A DNA stretch of 64,000 nucleotides from Hyphomicrobiales bacterium (GTDB taxonomy: Bacteria; Pseudomonadota; Alphaproteobacteria; Rhizobiales; Rhizobiaceae). Position 1 is the stretch's first letter; each line of letters starts with the position of its first letter. The translations under genes and the position numbers were made by a program. Below are positions 51,248-59,207 of this stretch, in pieces. Below the pieces are notes generated by a model. The model saw only the letters and a list, made by a program, of their open reading frames with translations, was not told where the DNA came from and did not search any database. The DNA lies in NCBI GenBank assembly GCA_900473185.1, contig UCKU01000043.1:40962-104961 (forward strand), written 5' to 3'.

Positions 51248-51430
51248 TGAAAAGGAAAGACCGCCCCGGGCGGCGGGACGGTCTCTGGCGGATGGGAGGA
51301 TCCGCAGGGCTTCGGCGGAGGGGGACGCCTGCCCTAGAGGTGGCAAGGGGCGGTGCCACCAGCTTGGAACCGTGAATGGTCAGGTCGGTTCCGAGCTACG
51401 AGTACAAGTTAAATCCAAGCGTCCTGAGAC
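51248..51430 (-). ncRNA. Candidate small RNA with C/U-rich hairpin loops
   Basis: On the minus strand a strong Rho-independent terminator (stem 51258-51284, 11 bp with one G-U pair, 5-base loop, then TTCCTTTT) ends a transcript that has no upstream gene. Before it lie three perfect hairpins: 51288-51305 (6 bp, loop CCTCCC), 51339-51360 (7 bp, loop CCGCCCCT) and 51366-51392 (7 bp). The CCTCCC loop could pair with ribosome-binding sites. The 5' end is a guess from a TATAGT sequence near 51437. No gene on the plus strand explains these stems. Confidence 0.55.
51258..51284 (-). terminator. Rho-independent terminator of the candidate small RNA
   Basis: Read on the minus strand: AGACCGTCCCG-CCGCC-CGGGGCGGTCT followed by TTCCTTTTC. 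It lies 136 bases upstream of the kinase start, in the same orientation, so it cannot end the kinase transcript. Confidence 0.75.
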
Positions 51431-51686
51431 ATAACTATACTTAGGTTTTGGTCCGGCCATACGAAGCGGCAGGTCGGTTTCCCTGGTGAATGGCTTTGAA
51501 ATTTGTTCCGACGACTTCCGCTATCGCAATAATGACGCTGCAGATGGCAAGCAGAACGGTAAAAATTCCTCGGACACGATCACGACTTTATGGCGTGCCA
51601 AGGAGTCGCAGCGCGCTTGTCATATTGCCAGAGGGATAATCCTGAGACACAGTCAGCCGGAACACTCCATCTGAACGAGGGCACCG
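51431..51686. other. Intergenic region before the HlyD-type gene
   Basis: About 255 bases that should hold the promoter of the export operon and of the candidate small RNA. Short open frames occur but none has a convincing ribosome site or protein-like composition. I see nothing else. Confidence 0.5.
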
Positions 51687-52673
51687 ATGAAGGCAGCAGG
51701 AATGGTTCGGGCAGGTGTGGGAATTGCAGCCCTTGTCGTTCTTGGTGTTCTTTTGTGGTTTGCGACGCGACCGCCGCCGCTGGTGGTGCAGGGCGAGGTT
51801 TCCGCCAATCGCGTCGATATCAGCCCGCGTGTTGCCGGCCGCATTCTCAAACTCAATGCCGATGTCGGCGACAATGTCGAGAAGGGCACCGTTATTGCCG
51901 AACTGGAAAGCCCGCAATTGACGGCGGCGCTGCATTTGGCTGAAGCGGCAGTCGGCGTTTCAGAGGCCGACCTCACTCGTGTCAACAGCACGCGTCCCGA
52001 AACTATCGATGCGGCCAATGCCGAGCTTGCCGCAGCAAGCGCCGATGTCACGCTTTATCAGGAAGAGTCCGCTCGTCAGGCGCGGTTGATCACGACAGGC
52101 GCTTCGACGCAGGCGCAGGTCGATCAGACTGCCCGTAACCTGGAGGCCGCGATCCGCAAGCAGGAATCCGCAGCCGCCAATGCACGGCTTGCGACGGCCG
52201 GTTCCAGCAAGGAAGAAAAGGCGCTTGCCGCCGCTCAGGTGGAGCAGGCACGTGCGTCCCTCAACCAGCGGCAAGTGGACGTTTCAGAACTGGTCATCCA
52301 TGCGCCGATCTCCGGTCAGGTGACGACGCGCGTCGCCGAGCTCGGCGAAAATTTCAGCGCCGGTTCGCCGCTGTTCTCGATCATCGACCTGCAGAATCCC
52401 TGGTTCACGTTCAATCTTCGCGAGGACCTGCTGAAGGGACTCAAAGTCGGCGACGGTTTTGACGTCACCGTTCCGGCGCTTGCCGGCAGCCCGATCCCGG
52501 TCAAGGTGACGATGATCAACGCGCAGGGCCAATACGCGACCTGGCGCGCGACACGCGCGACCGGCGATTTCGACCTGCGCACCTTTGAGGTACGCGCCGT
52601 TCCGGCCAATCCCGTCGAGGGGCTCCGGCCGGGCATGAGCGTCATCGCCTCCTGGCCGCCGGCGGGGCGTTGA
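51687..52673 (+). CDS. HlyD/YhiI-type membrane-fusion (periplasmic adaptor) protein
   Basis: 328 residues. One N-terminal membrane anchor (about residues 8-28), the biotinyl-lipoyl half PRVAGRILKLNADVGDNVEKG, a long coiled-coil hairpin (about 85-185) and the second half VIHAPISGQVTTRVAELGE. The protein links an inner-membrane pump to an outer-membrane channel. It heads an operon with two ABC-2 permeases. ATG 51687 is preceded by GAGGG within the usual distance. Confidence 0.85.
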   Translation: MKAAGMVRAGVGIAALVVLGVLLWFATRPPPLVVQGEVSANRVDISPRVAGRILKLNADVGDNVEKGTVIAELESPQLTAALHLAEAAVGVSEADLTRVNSTRPETIDAANAELAAASADVTLYQEESARQARLITTGASTQAQVDQTARNLEAAIRKQESAAANARLATAGSSKEEKALAAAQVEQARASLNQRQVDVSELVIHAPISGQVTTRVAELGENFSAGSPLFSIIDLQNPWFTFNLREDLLKGLKVGDGFDVTVPALAGSPIPVKVTMINAQGQYATWRATRATGDFDLRTFEVRAVPANPVEGLRPGMSVIASWPPAGR

Positions 52674-52674
52674 G

Positions 52675-53886
52675 ATGAAGCCGCCCGGCGGGCTTCGTCC
52701 CGGCTTCCTCCTGGTGTTCCGGCGGGAGTTCGACTGGTTCTATCGCAGGCCGTTTCTGCTTTTCCTGACGACGCTCTTGCCGCTGCTCTTGATGGGCGTA
52801 CTTGCCATAGTCTTCAGCGCGGGACTGGCGACGCGGCTGCCGATCGCCGTGCTCGATCTCGACGGCAGCGATCTTTCGCGAACGATCATTCGCGCCGTCG
52901 ATGCGACGCCGGATACGGCTGTCGCCGTCAATGTCAGCGACCTCACGGAAGGCCGCGCGCTGATCCTGTCCGGTAAGGTTCACGGACTGCTGATGCTACC
53001 GCGCAATCTTGAGCGCGATGTTTTCGCCGGCCGGCGTCCCGAGGTGGTGTTCTTTTACAATACGCAGACGCTGACAACAGGTAATCTTACGCTCAGGGGC
53101 GTCAGTGCTGCCGTGCCGACTGTGGCCGCCGGCATCCGCTTGTCGCTGCGCACGGCGCAGGGGCAGCCGGTCGACATTGCGCAGGCCGATCTTTCGCCGA
53201 TCCCCGTGCAGGTCAATCCGCTCTTCAATCCGACGCTCAACTATGCGCATTTTCTGCTCGCAGCGCTGATGCCCGCCTTGCTGCAGGTGGTGATCGTTAC
53301 CACCATGGCCTACACGGTTGGCATGGATGCCGAAACGATGCACCGTCTCGTCGTTCTGCGGCGGCTTGGCGGCGGTCTGTGGCCGGCAATGGCCGGCAAG
53401 ATGCTACCCTACACACTGGTCTTCCTTGTGGTTCTCGGTCTTTCGGACGCCATTCTGTTCGGCGTGCTCGACATGCCGCTCAGGGGCGAGCGCTGGATTC
53501 TCGTCGTGGCCGGATTGCTCTTCATCCTCGCAAACCAGTTCATCGGCGTGCTGCTGGCGCTTTTCCTGCGGCCGGTCGCAAGCGCCATCAGCGTCGGCAC
53601 GCTGATCTTCGCCCCATCCTTCGGTTATATGGGCATCGGCTTTCCGCGATTGGCGATGAACGCCTTCTCCTACTGGTGGGGCGAGCTCATTCCCGGCACC
53701 TGGTATCTGACGGCCCGGATCGATCAGACAATCCGCGGCACGCCGGTCGATCTGTCGCTGAAGCCTTTGATGGTGCTCGGCATATTCGTTCTGGTTCTGG
53801 CGATCGTGACGGCGCTGCGGCTGGAAGTGTTCCGCATTCGCCGGCAGCGACAGGCGGCGCAGAGGCTGAAGGAGGTCACGCCATGA
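52675..53886 (+). CDS. ABC-2-type permease (YhhJ/YbhR-like), first
   Basis: 403 residues. An N-terminal span, an extracytoplasmic domain (about 45-185, with IAVLDLDGSDLSRTIIRAVD) and five or six C-terminal spans, as in ABC2_membrane exporters. It begins one base after the HlyD gene ends, and its TGA overlaps the next ATG. An ATPase gene, expected in such operons, is absent. Confidence 0.82.
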   Translation: MKPPGGLRPGFLLVFRREFDWFYRRPFLLFLTTLLPLLLMGVLAIVFSAGLATRLPIAVLDLDGSDLSRTIIRAVDATPDTAVAVNVSDLTEGRALILSGKVHGLLMLPRNLERDVFAGRRPEVVFFYNTQTLTTGNLTLRGVSAAVPTVAAGIRLSLRTAQGQPVDIAQADLSPIPVQVNPLFNPTLNYAHFLLAALMPALLQVVIVTTMAYTVGMDAETMHRLVVLRRLGGGLWPAMAGKMLPYTLVFLVVLGLSDAILFGVLDMPLRGERWILVVAGLLFILANQFIGVLLALFLRPVASAISVGTLIFAPSFGYMGIGFPRLAMNAFSYWWGELIPGTWYLTARIDQTIRGTPVDLSLKPLMVLGIFVLVLAIVTALRLEVFRIRRQRQAAQRLKEVTP

Positions 53887-55055
53887 GGGCCTTGCTGGCG
53901 ATCTTCCGCATCGAGCTGATCCGCATCCTGACTCTGCGCCCTGCACTCGCAGTGCTGGTTTTCGGGCCGCTGATCTATGCCCTCTATTACCCACAGCCCT
54001 ATGCAAACGAGGCGCTGCGCGACGTGCCGATCGCCGTCGTCGATCTCGACGATACGACGAGCAGCCGTGAGCTGGTGCGCCGTATCGATGCGTCGAGCGA
54101 TGTCGCAGTGGCCGCGATGCTGCCGGATCAGGTCAGTGCCGAGCGGGCGGTACAAGGACGTCAACTTTACGGCATCCTGGTTATCCCGCAGTATTTCGAA
54201 CGTGATCTGCTGCATGGGCGGCAATCGCCGGTCGCGCTTTATGGGGATGCCAGCTATTTCCTGATCTATCAGCGCATTTCCGGCGCGGTCGTTGCCGTTG
54301 CGAGGACCATGGGTGCGGAAATCGAGACGGCGCGACTGATTGCGGCCAATATCGACCCGGTGCTGGCGGCAGCTGCCCCCGATCCCATGCCATTGACGAC
54401 GGTGGCACTGTTCAATCCGCAGGGCGGCTATGCGACCTATATCCTGCCCGCAGCCTTCGTGCTGATCCTGCAGCAAACGCTTTTGATCGGCGTCGGCCTG
54501 CTTGGGACGATCGGCAATGATGCGGCGGCGCGGGATCCTGCTGCCTCGGCCGCCGGCCCCTTTGCCCGCGTCGGCGGCAGGCTGCTTGCCTATCTCGTTA
54601 TCGAGGCGATCGTATTGCCATTCTATCTGATCGTGCTGCCTTATCTTTACGGCATTCCGCGGTTGGGTGGTTTGCTGACGATCTTTGCTTTCTGCCTGCC
54701 GTTCGTTCTGGCAGTTGCCACGCTCGGGATGGTGATTGCCTCCCTGTTCCGCAAGCCGCTCGCCGTTCAGCTCGTCTGCGCCACGCTCGGGTTGCCTTTC
54801 ATGTTCCTTGCCGGTTTTTCATGGCCAAGCGAAGCCATACCCGAGCCGCTGCGGGTGCTGACCGTTCTGCTGCCAAGCACCAGTGCCATCAACGGCATCG
54901 TCGAGGTGTCGCAGCTCGGCGCTCCGCTTCAGGCGGTCAGGGAACCGTTCCTTACGCTGTGGATACTTGCCGCGGTCTACGGGCTTGTCGCGGTGCTGCT
55001 GGACATCAGGTCCGCAAGGGAAAAGCCTGCGGCACAGGCCCCTGCGGGTGGTTGA
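53883..55055 (+). CDS. ABC-2-type permease (YhhJ/YbhS-like), second
   Basis: 390 residues from ATG 53883, which overlaps the previous stop as ATGA; longer in-frame starts lie inside that gene. It parallels its neighbour: an N-terminal span, an extracytoplasmic domain with IAVVDLDDTTSSRELVRRID, then about six spans with LAGFSWPSEAIPEPLRVL near residue 315. The two permeases arose by duplication and probably form a heterodimer. The small dyad ATCTCA-TTT-TGAGAT follows at 55063-55077. Confidence 0.82.
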   Translation: MRALLAIFRIELIRILTLRPALAVLVFGPLIYALYYPQPYANEALRDVPIAVVDLDDTTSSRELVRRIDASSDVAVAAMLPDQVSAERAVQGRQLYGILVIPQYFERDLLHGRQSPVALYGDASYFLIYQRISGAVVAVARTMGAEIETARLIAANIDPVLAAAAPDPMPLTTVALFNPQGGYATYILPAAFVLILQQTLLIGVGLLGTIGNDAAARDPAASAAGPFARVGGRLLAYLVIEAIVLPFYLIVLPYLYGIPRLGGLLTIFAFCLPFVLAVATLGMVIASLFRKPLAVQLVCATLGLPFMFLAGFSWPSEAIPEPLRVLTVLLPSTSAINGIVEVSQLGAPLQAVREPFLTLWILAAVYGLVAVLLDIRSAREKPAAQAPAGG

Positions 55056-55160
55056 TGGCGCCATCTCATTTTGAGATAGCCGCATCGAATAAACCTATTT
55101 GTCACAATAGTGTCGCCACGGCATAGTCTTAGGAGGGAGAAACACTTTTAGGACATTGCT

Positions 55161-56156
55161 GTGGAATATGTGCGCTTTGGCCAGACCGGCCTGAAGGTTT
55201 CGTCGCTTTGCCTTGGTACCATGGGTATCGGGACATCCAAGTGGAAGGGTTGGGTGTTGGACGAAGAAAAGTCGGTGCCAATCCTGAAGAAGGCGCTCGA
55301 TGTCGGTATCAATTTCTTCGACATGGCGGACTGGTATTCGACCGGCATCAACGAGCAGGTCGTCGGCCGTACGCTGCTGTCGCTGACGGAGCGCGAAAAG
55401 CTGGTGCTTGCCACCAAGGCCTTCTATCCGATGAGCGACGACCCGAACGACAAGGGCCTGTCGCGCAAGCACCTGATGGCCTCGATCGACAAGTCGCTGA
55501 AGCAGATGGGCACCGACTATGTCGATCTCTACGTCATCCACGCCTTCGATCCGGAAACGCCGATCGAAGAGACGATGAATGCACTGCATGACATCGTGAA
55601 ATCCGGCAAGACGCGCTATATCGGTGCCTCCACCATGTATTCCTGGCAGTTCGCCAAGATGAACCATATCGCTGACAAGAATGGCTGGACGCGGTTCGTC
55701 AACATGCAGTGCCAGTATTCGCTGCTCTACCGTGAGGAAGAGCGCGAAATGATGCCTTACTGCAAGGATGAGGGCATTGCGGTGACGACCTTCTCGCCGC
55801 TCGCCCGCGGATATCTCGCCGGTGGCGGTTCGGCGCCGCGTATTGCGCATGACCTCTATCTCGACTGGTTCGGCGACGAGATCGACCAGGAGATTGCCAA
55901 GCGCGTCAACGAGATCGCCGCCAAGCGCGGCAAGACGGCAAGCCAGATCGCCCAGGCCTGGGTCATCGGCTCCGGCAACAGCACGGTTCCGATCGTCGGC
56001 ACGGAAAGCCCCGAACATGTCACCGCCGCCATCGAGGCTGCGGCGATCGAGCTGACGGCAGAAGAGCGCTGCTTCCTGGAAGAGCCCTACCGCCCGCGCG
56101 ACATGATCAACGACTATAACCCGGTCCGTCGCCCGCGTGCGCTTTCAAAGGCGTAA
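55161..56156 (+). CDS. Aldo/keto reductase
   Basis: 331 residues, TIM barrel. The catalytic tetrad is visible: Asp and Tyr in FFDMADWYSTGINE (about residues 54-59), Lys in VLATKAFYP (about 88) and His in YVIHAFD (about 132). A C-terminal NADPH-binding stretch reads GSGNSTVPIVGTE. Relatives are the YajO/Tas-like AKR enzymes. GTG 55161 follows AGGA at 7 bases. First gene of an operon with a Fae-like protein and an aldehyde dehydrogenase. The substrate is unknown. Confidence 0.85.
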   Translation: MEYVRFGQTGLKVSSLCLGTMGIGTSKWKGWVLDEEKSVPILKKALDVGINFFDMADWYSTGINEQVVGRTLLSLTEREKLVLATKAFYPMSDDPNDKGLSRKHLMASIDKSLKQMGTDYVDLYVIHAFDPETPIEETMNALHDIVKSGKTRYIGASTMYSWQFAKMNHIADKNGWTRFVNMQCQYSLLYREEEREMMPYCKDEGIAVTTFSPLARGYLAGGGSAPRIAHDLYLDWFGDEIDQEIAKRVNEIAAKRGKTASQIAQAWVIGSGNSTVPIVGTESPEHVTAAIEAAAIELTAEERCFLEEPYRPRDMINDYNPVRRPRALSKA

Positions 56157-56204
56157 TGGGCAAAGGCATAATGGGTTCGACTCGCATCGCTACTGGAGAT
56201 TTCA

Positions 56205-56714
56205 ATGCTTTATATCGGTGAAGGCTTCGAGGGTTCCGGCACGAACGCTGCCCATATCAACCTCTATCTCGGCCCGAAGAACGGCCCGATTTCCGGCGCA
56301 CTTGCCGGTGCTGCGGCAAGCCCCGGTCCCGGCCACCTGCCGTTCCAGGCGGTCCTGAAGCCGAACCTGCCGGCAAAGCCGGTGACGCTGTTCATCGCCA
56401 AGGCGGTGATGGAGTCGGGCTCATCGCATGAGCTGATGACCTGGGGCCCGGCACAGGCCGGTGTTGCCGCCGGTATTACTGCAGCGCTGCTCGATGGTTC
56501 GCTGCCGGCGGAAGCTGAAGACGACTGGGTCGCGATTGCCGCCGTCTGGGTCAATCCATCGGCAAACGATGCCGAAGAGGTGTATCATAACAACAAGGCT
56601 GCAACGCATCTTGCCGCCAAGCGCGCTTTGCTGAAGGGTTGGCCGTCGCGTGCCGAGCTTGCCGAAGGCGTGGCAACGGTCGGCAATCCGTTCTTCACGC
56701 CGAAGGTCGCCTGA
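56205..56714 (+). CDS. Formaldehyde-activating enzyme (Fae)-like protein
   Basis: 169 residues. The start IGEGFEGSGTNAAHINLYLG aligns with the Fae N-terminus, including the catalytic His position. GHLPFQAVLKPNLPAKPVTLF and WGPAQAGVAAGITAALLDG are further Fae hallmarks. True Fae condenses formaldehyde with tetrahydromethanopterin in methylotrophs; homologues without that role also exist. There are no other C1-pterin genes here, so another carbonyl compound may be the substrate. It lies one base before the ALDH gene (stop 56714, start 56716). ATG follows GGAG at 6 bases. Confidence 0.8.
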   Translation: MLYIGEGFEGSGTNAAHINLYLGPKNGPISGALAGAAASPGPGHLPFQAVLKPNLPAKPVTLFIAKAVMESGSSHELMTWGPAQAGVAAGITAALLDGSLPAEAEDDWVAIAAVWVNPSANDAEEVYHNNKAATHLAAKRALLKGWPSRAELAEGVATVGNPFFTPKVA

Positions 56715-56715
56715 C

Positions 56716-58161
56716 ATGAAGCTTGTCGAAGACAATGCGCTGATCGGTGGAGGCTGGGGAAGTGCTGCTGACAGCAAGCGCTTTGCCGTGCTCAATCCCG
56801 CCGATGGCAGCGAGCTTGCGACCGTCCCGGATTGCGGCGCGGCGGAAGCGCAGCAGGCGATCGACGCCGCCGCGAAGGCCTTCAAGACCTGGCGCAAGAC
56901 GCTCGCTTCGGAGCGCTCCACCGTGTTGCGCCGCTGGGCGGAGCTGATGCTTACCAATCAGGAAGACCTTGCCCGGTTGTTGACGGCCGAGCAGGGCAAG
57001 CCGCTTGCCGAAGCGCGTGGCGAAGTCGCCTATGCGGCCGGTTTCCTCACCTGGTTTGCCGAGGAAGGTCGCCGCTCGCATGGTGGCGTCGTGCCGTCTC
57101 ACAAAGCCGACGCGCGCATTGTCGTGATGAAGGAGCCGGTCGGTGTCGTCGCGGCTGTGACGCCGTGGAACTTCCCGCTGGCGATGATCACCCGCAAGGT
57201 CGGTCCGGCACTGGCTGCAGGCTGCACCATCATCATCAAGCCCGCCGAGGACACACCGCTTTCGGCACTGGCGCTTGCCCGTCTCGGCGAGCAGGCCGGC
57301 GTTCCCGCTGGTGTGGTCAGCGTGGTGACGACGAAGTCGCCGGCCGATGTCGTCGGCATCTGGATGAAGAGCCCCGTCGTGCGCAAGTTCTCGTTTACGG
57401 GATCGACGGCGACCGGCAAGCTGCTCATGCGCCAGAGTGCCGATACGGTGAAGCGCATTAGCCTCGAACTCGGCGGTAATGCACCGCTGATCGTGTTCGA
57501 CGATGCTGATATTGACCAGGCCGTGCGCGGCACGATCGCCTCCAAGTTCCGCAATACCGGACAGACCTGCGTCTGCGCCAACCGTATCCTCGTCGAGGAC
57601 GGTATTTATGACCGCTATGCCGAGGCGCTTGCCAAGGCTGTTGCGGCGATGAAGGTTGCGCCCGGCGTCGAGGACGGCGCGGCGCAAGGGCCGCTGATCA
57701 ATGCGCCGGCGCTGACGAAGGTCGAGCGGCACGTGACTGATGCTGTCGAAAAGGGCGCCATGGTGCTGACCGGTGGCAAGCCGCATGAGCGTGGCGGCCT
57801 GTTCTACGAACCGACGGTGCTGATCGGCATGACGACGGATATGGCGCTGGCGACCGAAGAGACCTTCGGTCCGGTCGCCGGCCTTTTCCGCTTCAAGGGC
57901 GAGGAAGAGGCGATCGCGCTTGCCAATGATACGGAGACCGGTCTGTCGGCCTATTTCTTCACTCAGAATCTTGGCCGCGCCTGGCGTGTCGCCGAAGCGC
58001 TGGAAGCGGGCATGGTCGGCATCAATGAAGGCGTGATTTCGACGGAAGTCGCTCCCTTCGGCGGCGTCAAGCAATCCGGCCTCGGCCGTGAAGGTGCGGC
58101 CGAAGGGCTCGATGAATATCTCGAGAGCAAATACGTCATGTTCGGCGGGCTTGCGGGATAA
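56716..58161 (+). CDS. gabD: Succinate-semialdehyde dehydrogenase-type aldehyde dehydrogenase (GabD-like)
   Basis: 481 residues, full-length ALDH: AAVTPWNFPLAMITRK (about 147), FTGSTATGK, LELGGNAPLIVFDDAD with the base Glu (about 247) and RNTGQTCVCANRILVEDG with the catalytic Cys (about 281). The CVCANR form is typical of GabD-like succinate-semialdehyde dehydrogenases. The real substrate may be another semialdehyde made by the upstream aldo/keto reductase and Fae-like protein. Its stop shares one base with the LysR start. Confidence 0.83.
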   Translation: MKLVEDNALIGGGWGSAADSKRFAVLNPADGSELATVPDCGAAEAQQAIDAAAKAFKTWRKTLASERSTVLRRWAELMLTNQEDLARLLTAEQGKPLAEARGEVAYAAGFLTWFAEEGRRSHGGVVPSHKADARIVVMKEPVGVVAAVTPWNFPLAMITRKVGPALAAGCTIIIKPAEDTPLSALALARLGEQAGVPAGVVSVVTTKSPADVVGIWMKSPVVRKFSFTGSTATGKLLMRQSADTVKRISLELGGNAPLIVFDDADIDQAVRGTIASKFRNTGQTCVCANRILVEDGIYDRYAEALAKAVAAMKVAPGVEDGAAQGPLINAPALTKVERHVTDAVEKGAMVLTGGKPHERGGLFYEPTVLIGMTTDMALATEETFGPVAGLFRFKGEEEAIALANDTETGLSAYFFTQNLGRAWRVAEALEAGMVGINEGVISTEVAPFGGVKQSGLGREGAAEGLDEYLESKYVMFGGLAG

Positions 58162-59171
58162 TGACGGAGGATCGCTCTCCCCATACGAAGAAAGAGCCGG
58201 CGGTTGATCGCCGTCGGTTGCCGTTGAATGCGCTCCGGGCCTTCGAGGCCGTTGCACACCACGGCAGCTTCACGGCGGCAGCCGCCGCGCTCAATATTTC
58301 GCAGAGCGCGCTTTCGCGGCATGTCATCGGCCTGGAAGAGAGCATCGGGCGCAAGCTTTTCGAACGCGGTCACAAGGCCACGACGCTGACGGATGCCGGG
58401 CGCTCGCTCGCCGCCGGCATCGGCAAGGGTTTCGACCGTATCGAGCAGGCGCTGAAGGAAGTCTGCGCGCCGGACGAACAGCGCCAGCGCAAGCTGCGTA
58501 TCAATCTGCCGCCGAGCTTTGCCATGAAGCTCACCGTGCCGCTGCTGACGGATTTCCGGCGCAGCTTTCCTGAGGTGCTTCTGGAGGTTTCAACGCCCTA
58601 CGGGGTGCCGAACAGTGAATTCGATGTGGCGGTCGTTTATACGCGGCCGGCCGTCGATGAATGGGTCACCGACCTGCTCTGGGAGGAGCGGCCGACGATC
58701 CTGTGCCATCCTGATCTCGTACGGGCCGATCTGACGCGGGGAGGGGTTTCGGATATCGCGGCCTTCATTGCTGCAAACGAGATCATCCACATCAAGATCG
58801 TCGACATGGAGCCCTACCTCACCTGGCAGCGCTTCCTTGTGCAGAACGGTCTCGGCGGGGTTTCCGTGGCGCGTGGCGTGACATTCGACAGCGCCAGCCT
58901 CGGGGTTCAGTACGCGTTGTCGGGGCAGGGCCTGGTACTGGCGGACCCGGCGCTGTTTCGGGAGGAAATAGAAAGCGGCCGCTTGGTTGCACCGGTCACC
59001 GCACACTATTACGAAGGCTTCGGCTATTACCTGAAGACCGATGCGGAAGGGCTGGTGGATCCTCTGATTGCAGGGTTTCGATCCTGGATCATCAGCCGCT
59101 TCAGCAATCGTATGGTGAACGACGGTGAAAAGCCCGCCCTGCGCATCGTGTCTGGCACAGAGGGTGTCTGA
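58161..59171 (+). CDS. LysR-type regulator (GcvA-like)
   Basis: 336 residues. The HTH begins RRRLPLNALRAFEAVAHHGS, with FTAAAAALNISQSALSRHVI (about residues 37-56), the GcvA/AmpR-like pattern. The effector domain starts near RKLRINLPPSF. It is coupled to the ALDH gene (TAATG) and precedes the ABC importer genes by 36 bases, so it probably regulates this whole catabolic/import unit from within. Confidence 0.85.
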   Translation: MTEDRSPHTKKEPAVDRRRLPLNALRAFEAVAHHGSFTAAAAALNISQSALSRHVIGLEESIGRKLFERGHKATTLTDAGRSLAAGIGKGFDRIEQALKEVCAPDEQRQRKLRINLPPSFAMKLTVPLLTDFRRSFPEVLLEVSTPYGVPNSEFDVAVVYTRPAVDEWVTDLLWEERPTILCHPDLVRADLTRGGVSDIAAFIAANEIIHIKIVDMEPYLTWQRFLVQNGLGGVSVARGVTFDSASLGVQYALSGQGLVLADPALFREEIESGRLVAPVTAHYYEGFGYYLKTDAEGLVDPLIAGFRSWIISRFSNRMVNDGEKPALRIVSGTEGV

Positions 59172-59207
59172 TAGCGAACATACTGCCATTCAAGGAGGAG
59201 GCAGATC

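Noticed and set aside
51135..51434. Short plus-strand frames over the candidate small RNA
   Set aside because: Composition follows the GC-rich stems and no ribosome site is present; the paired structure on the minus strand explains the stretch better.
56695..58257. A 520-codon minus-strand frame opposite the GabD-like gene
   Set aside because: Shadow of an unmistakable ALDH gene.
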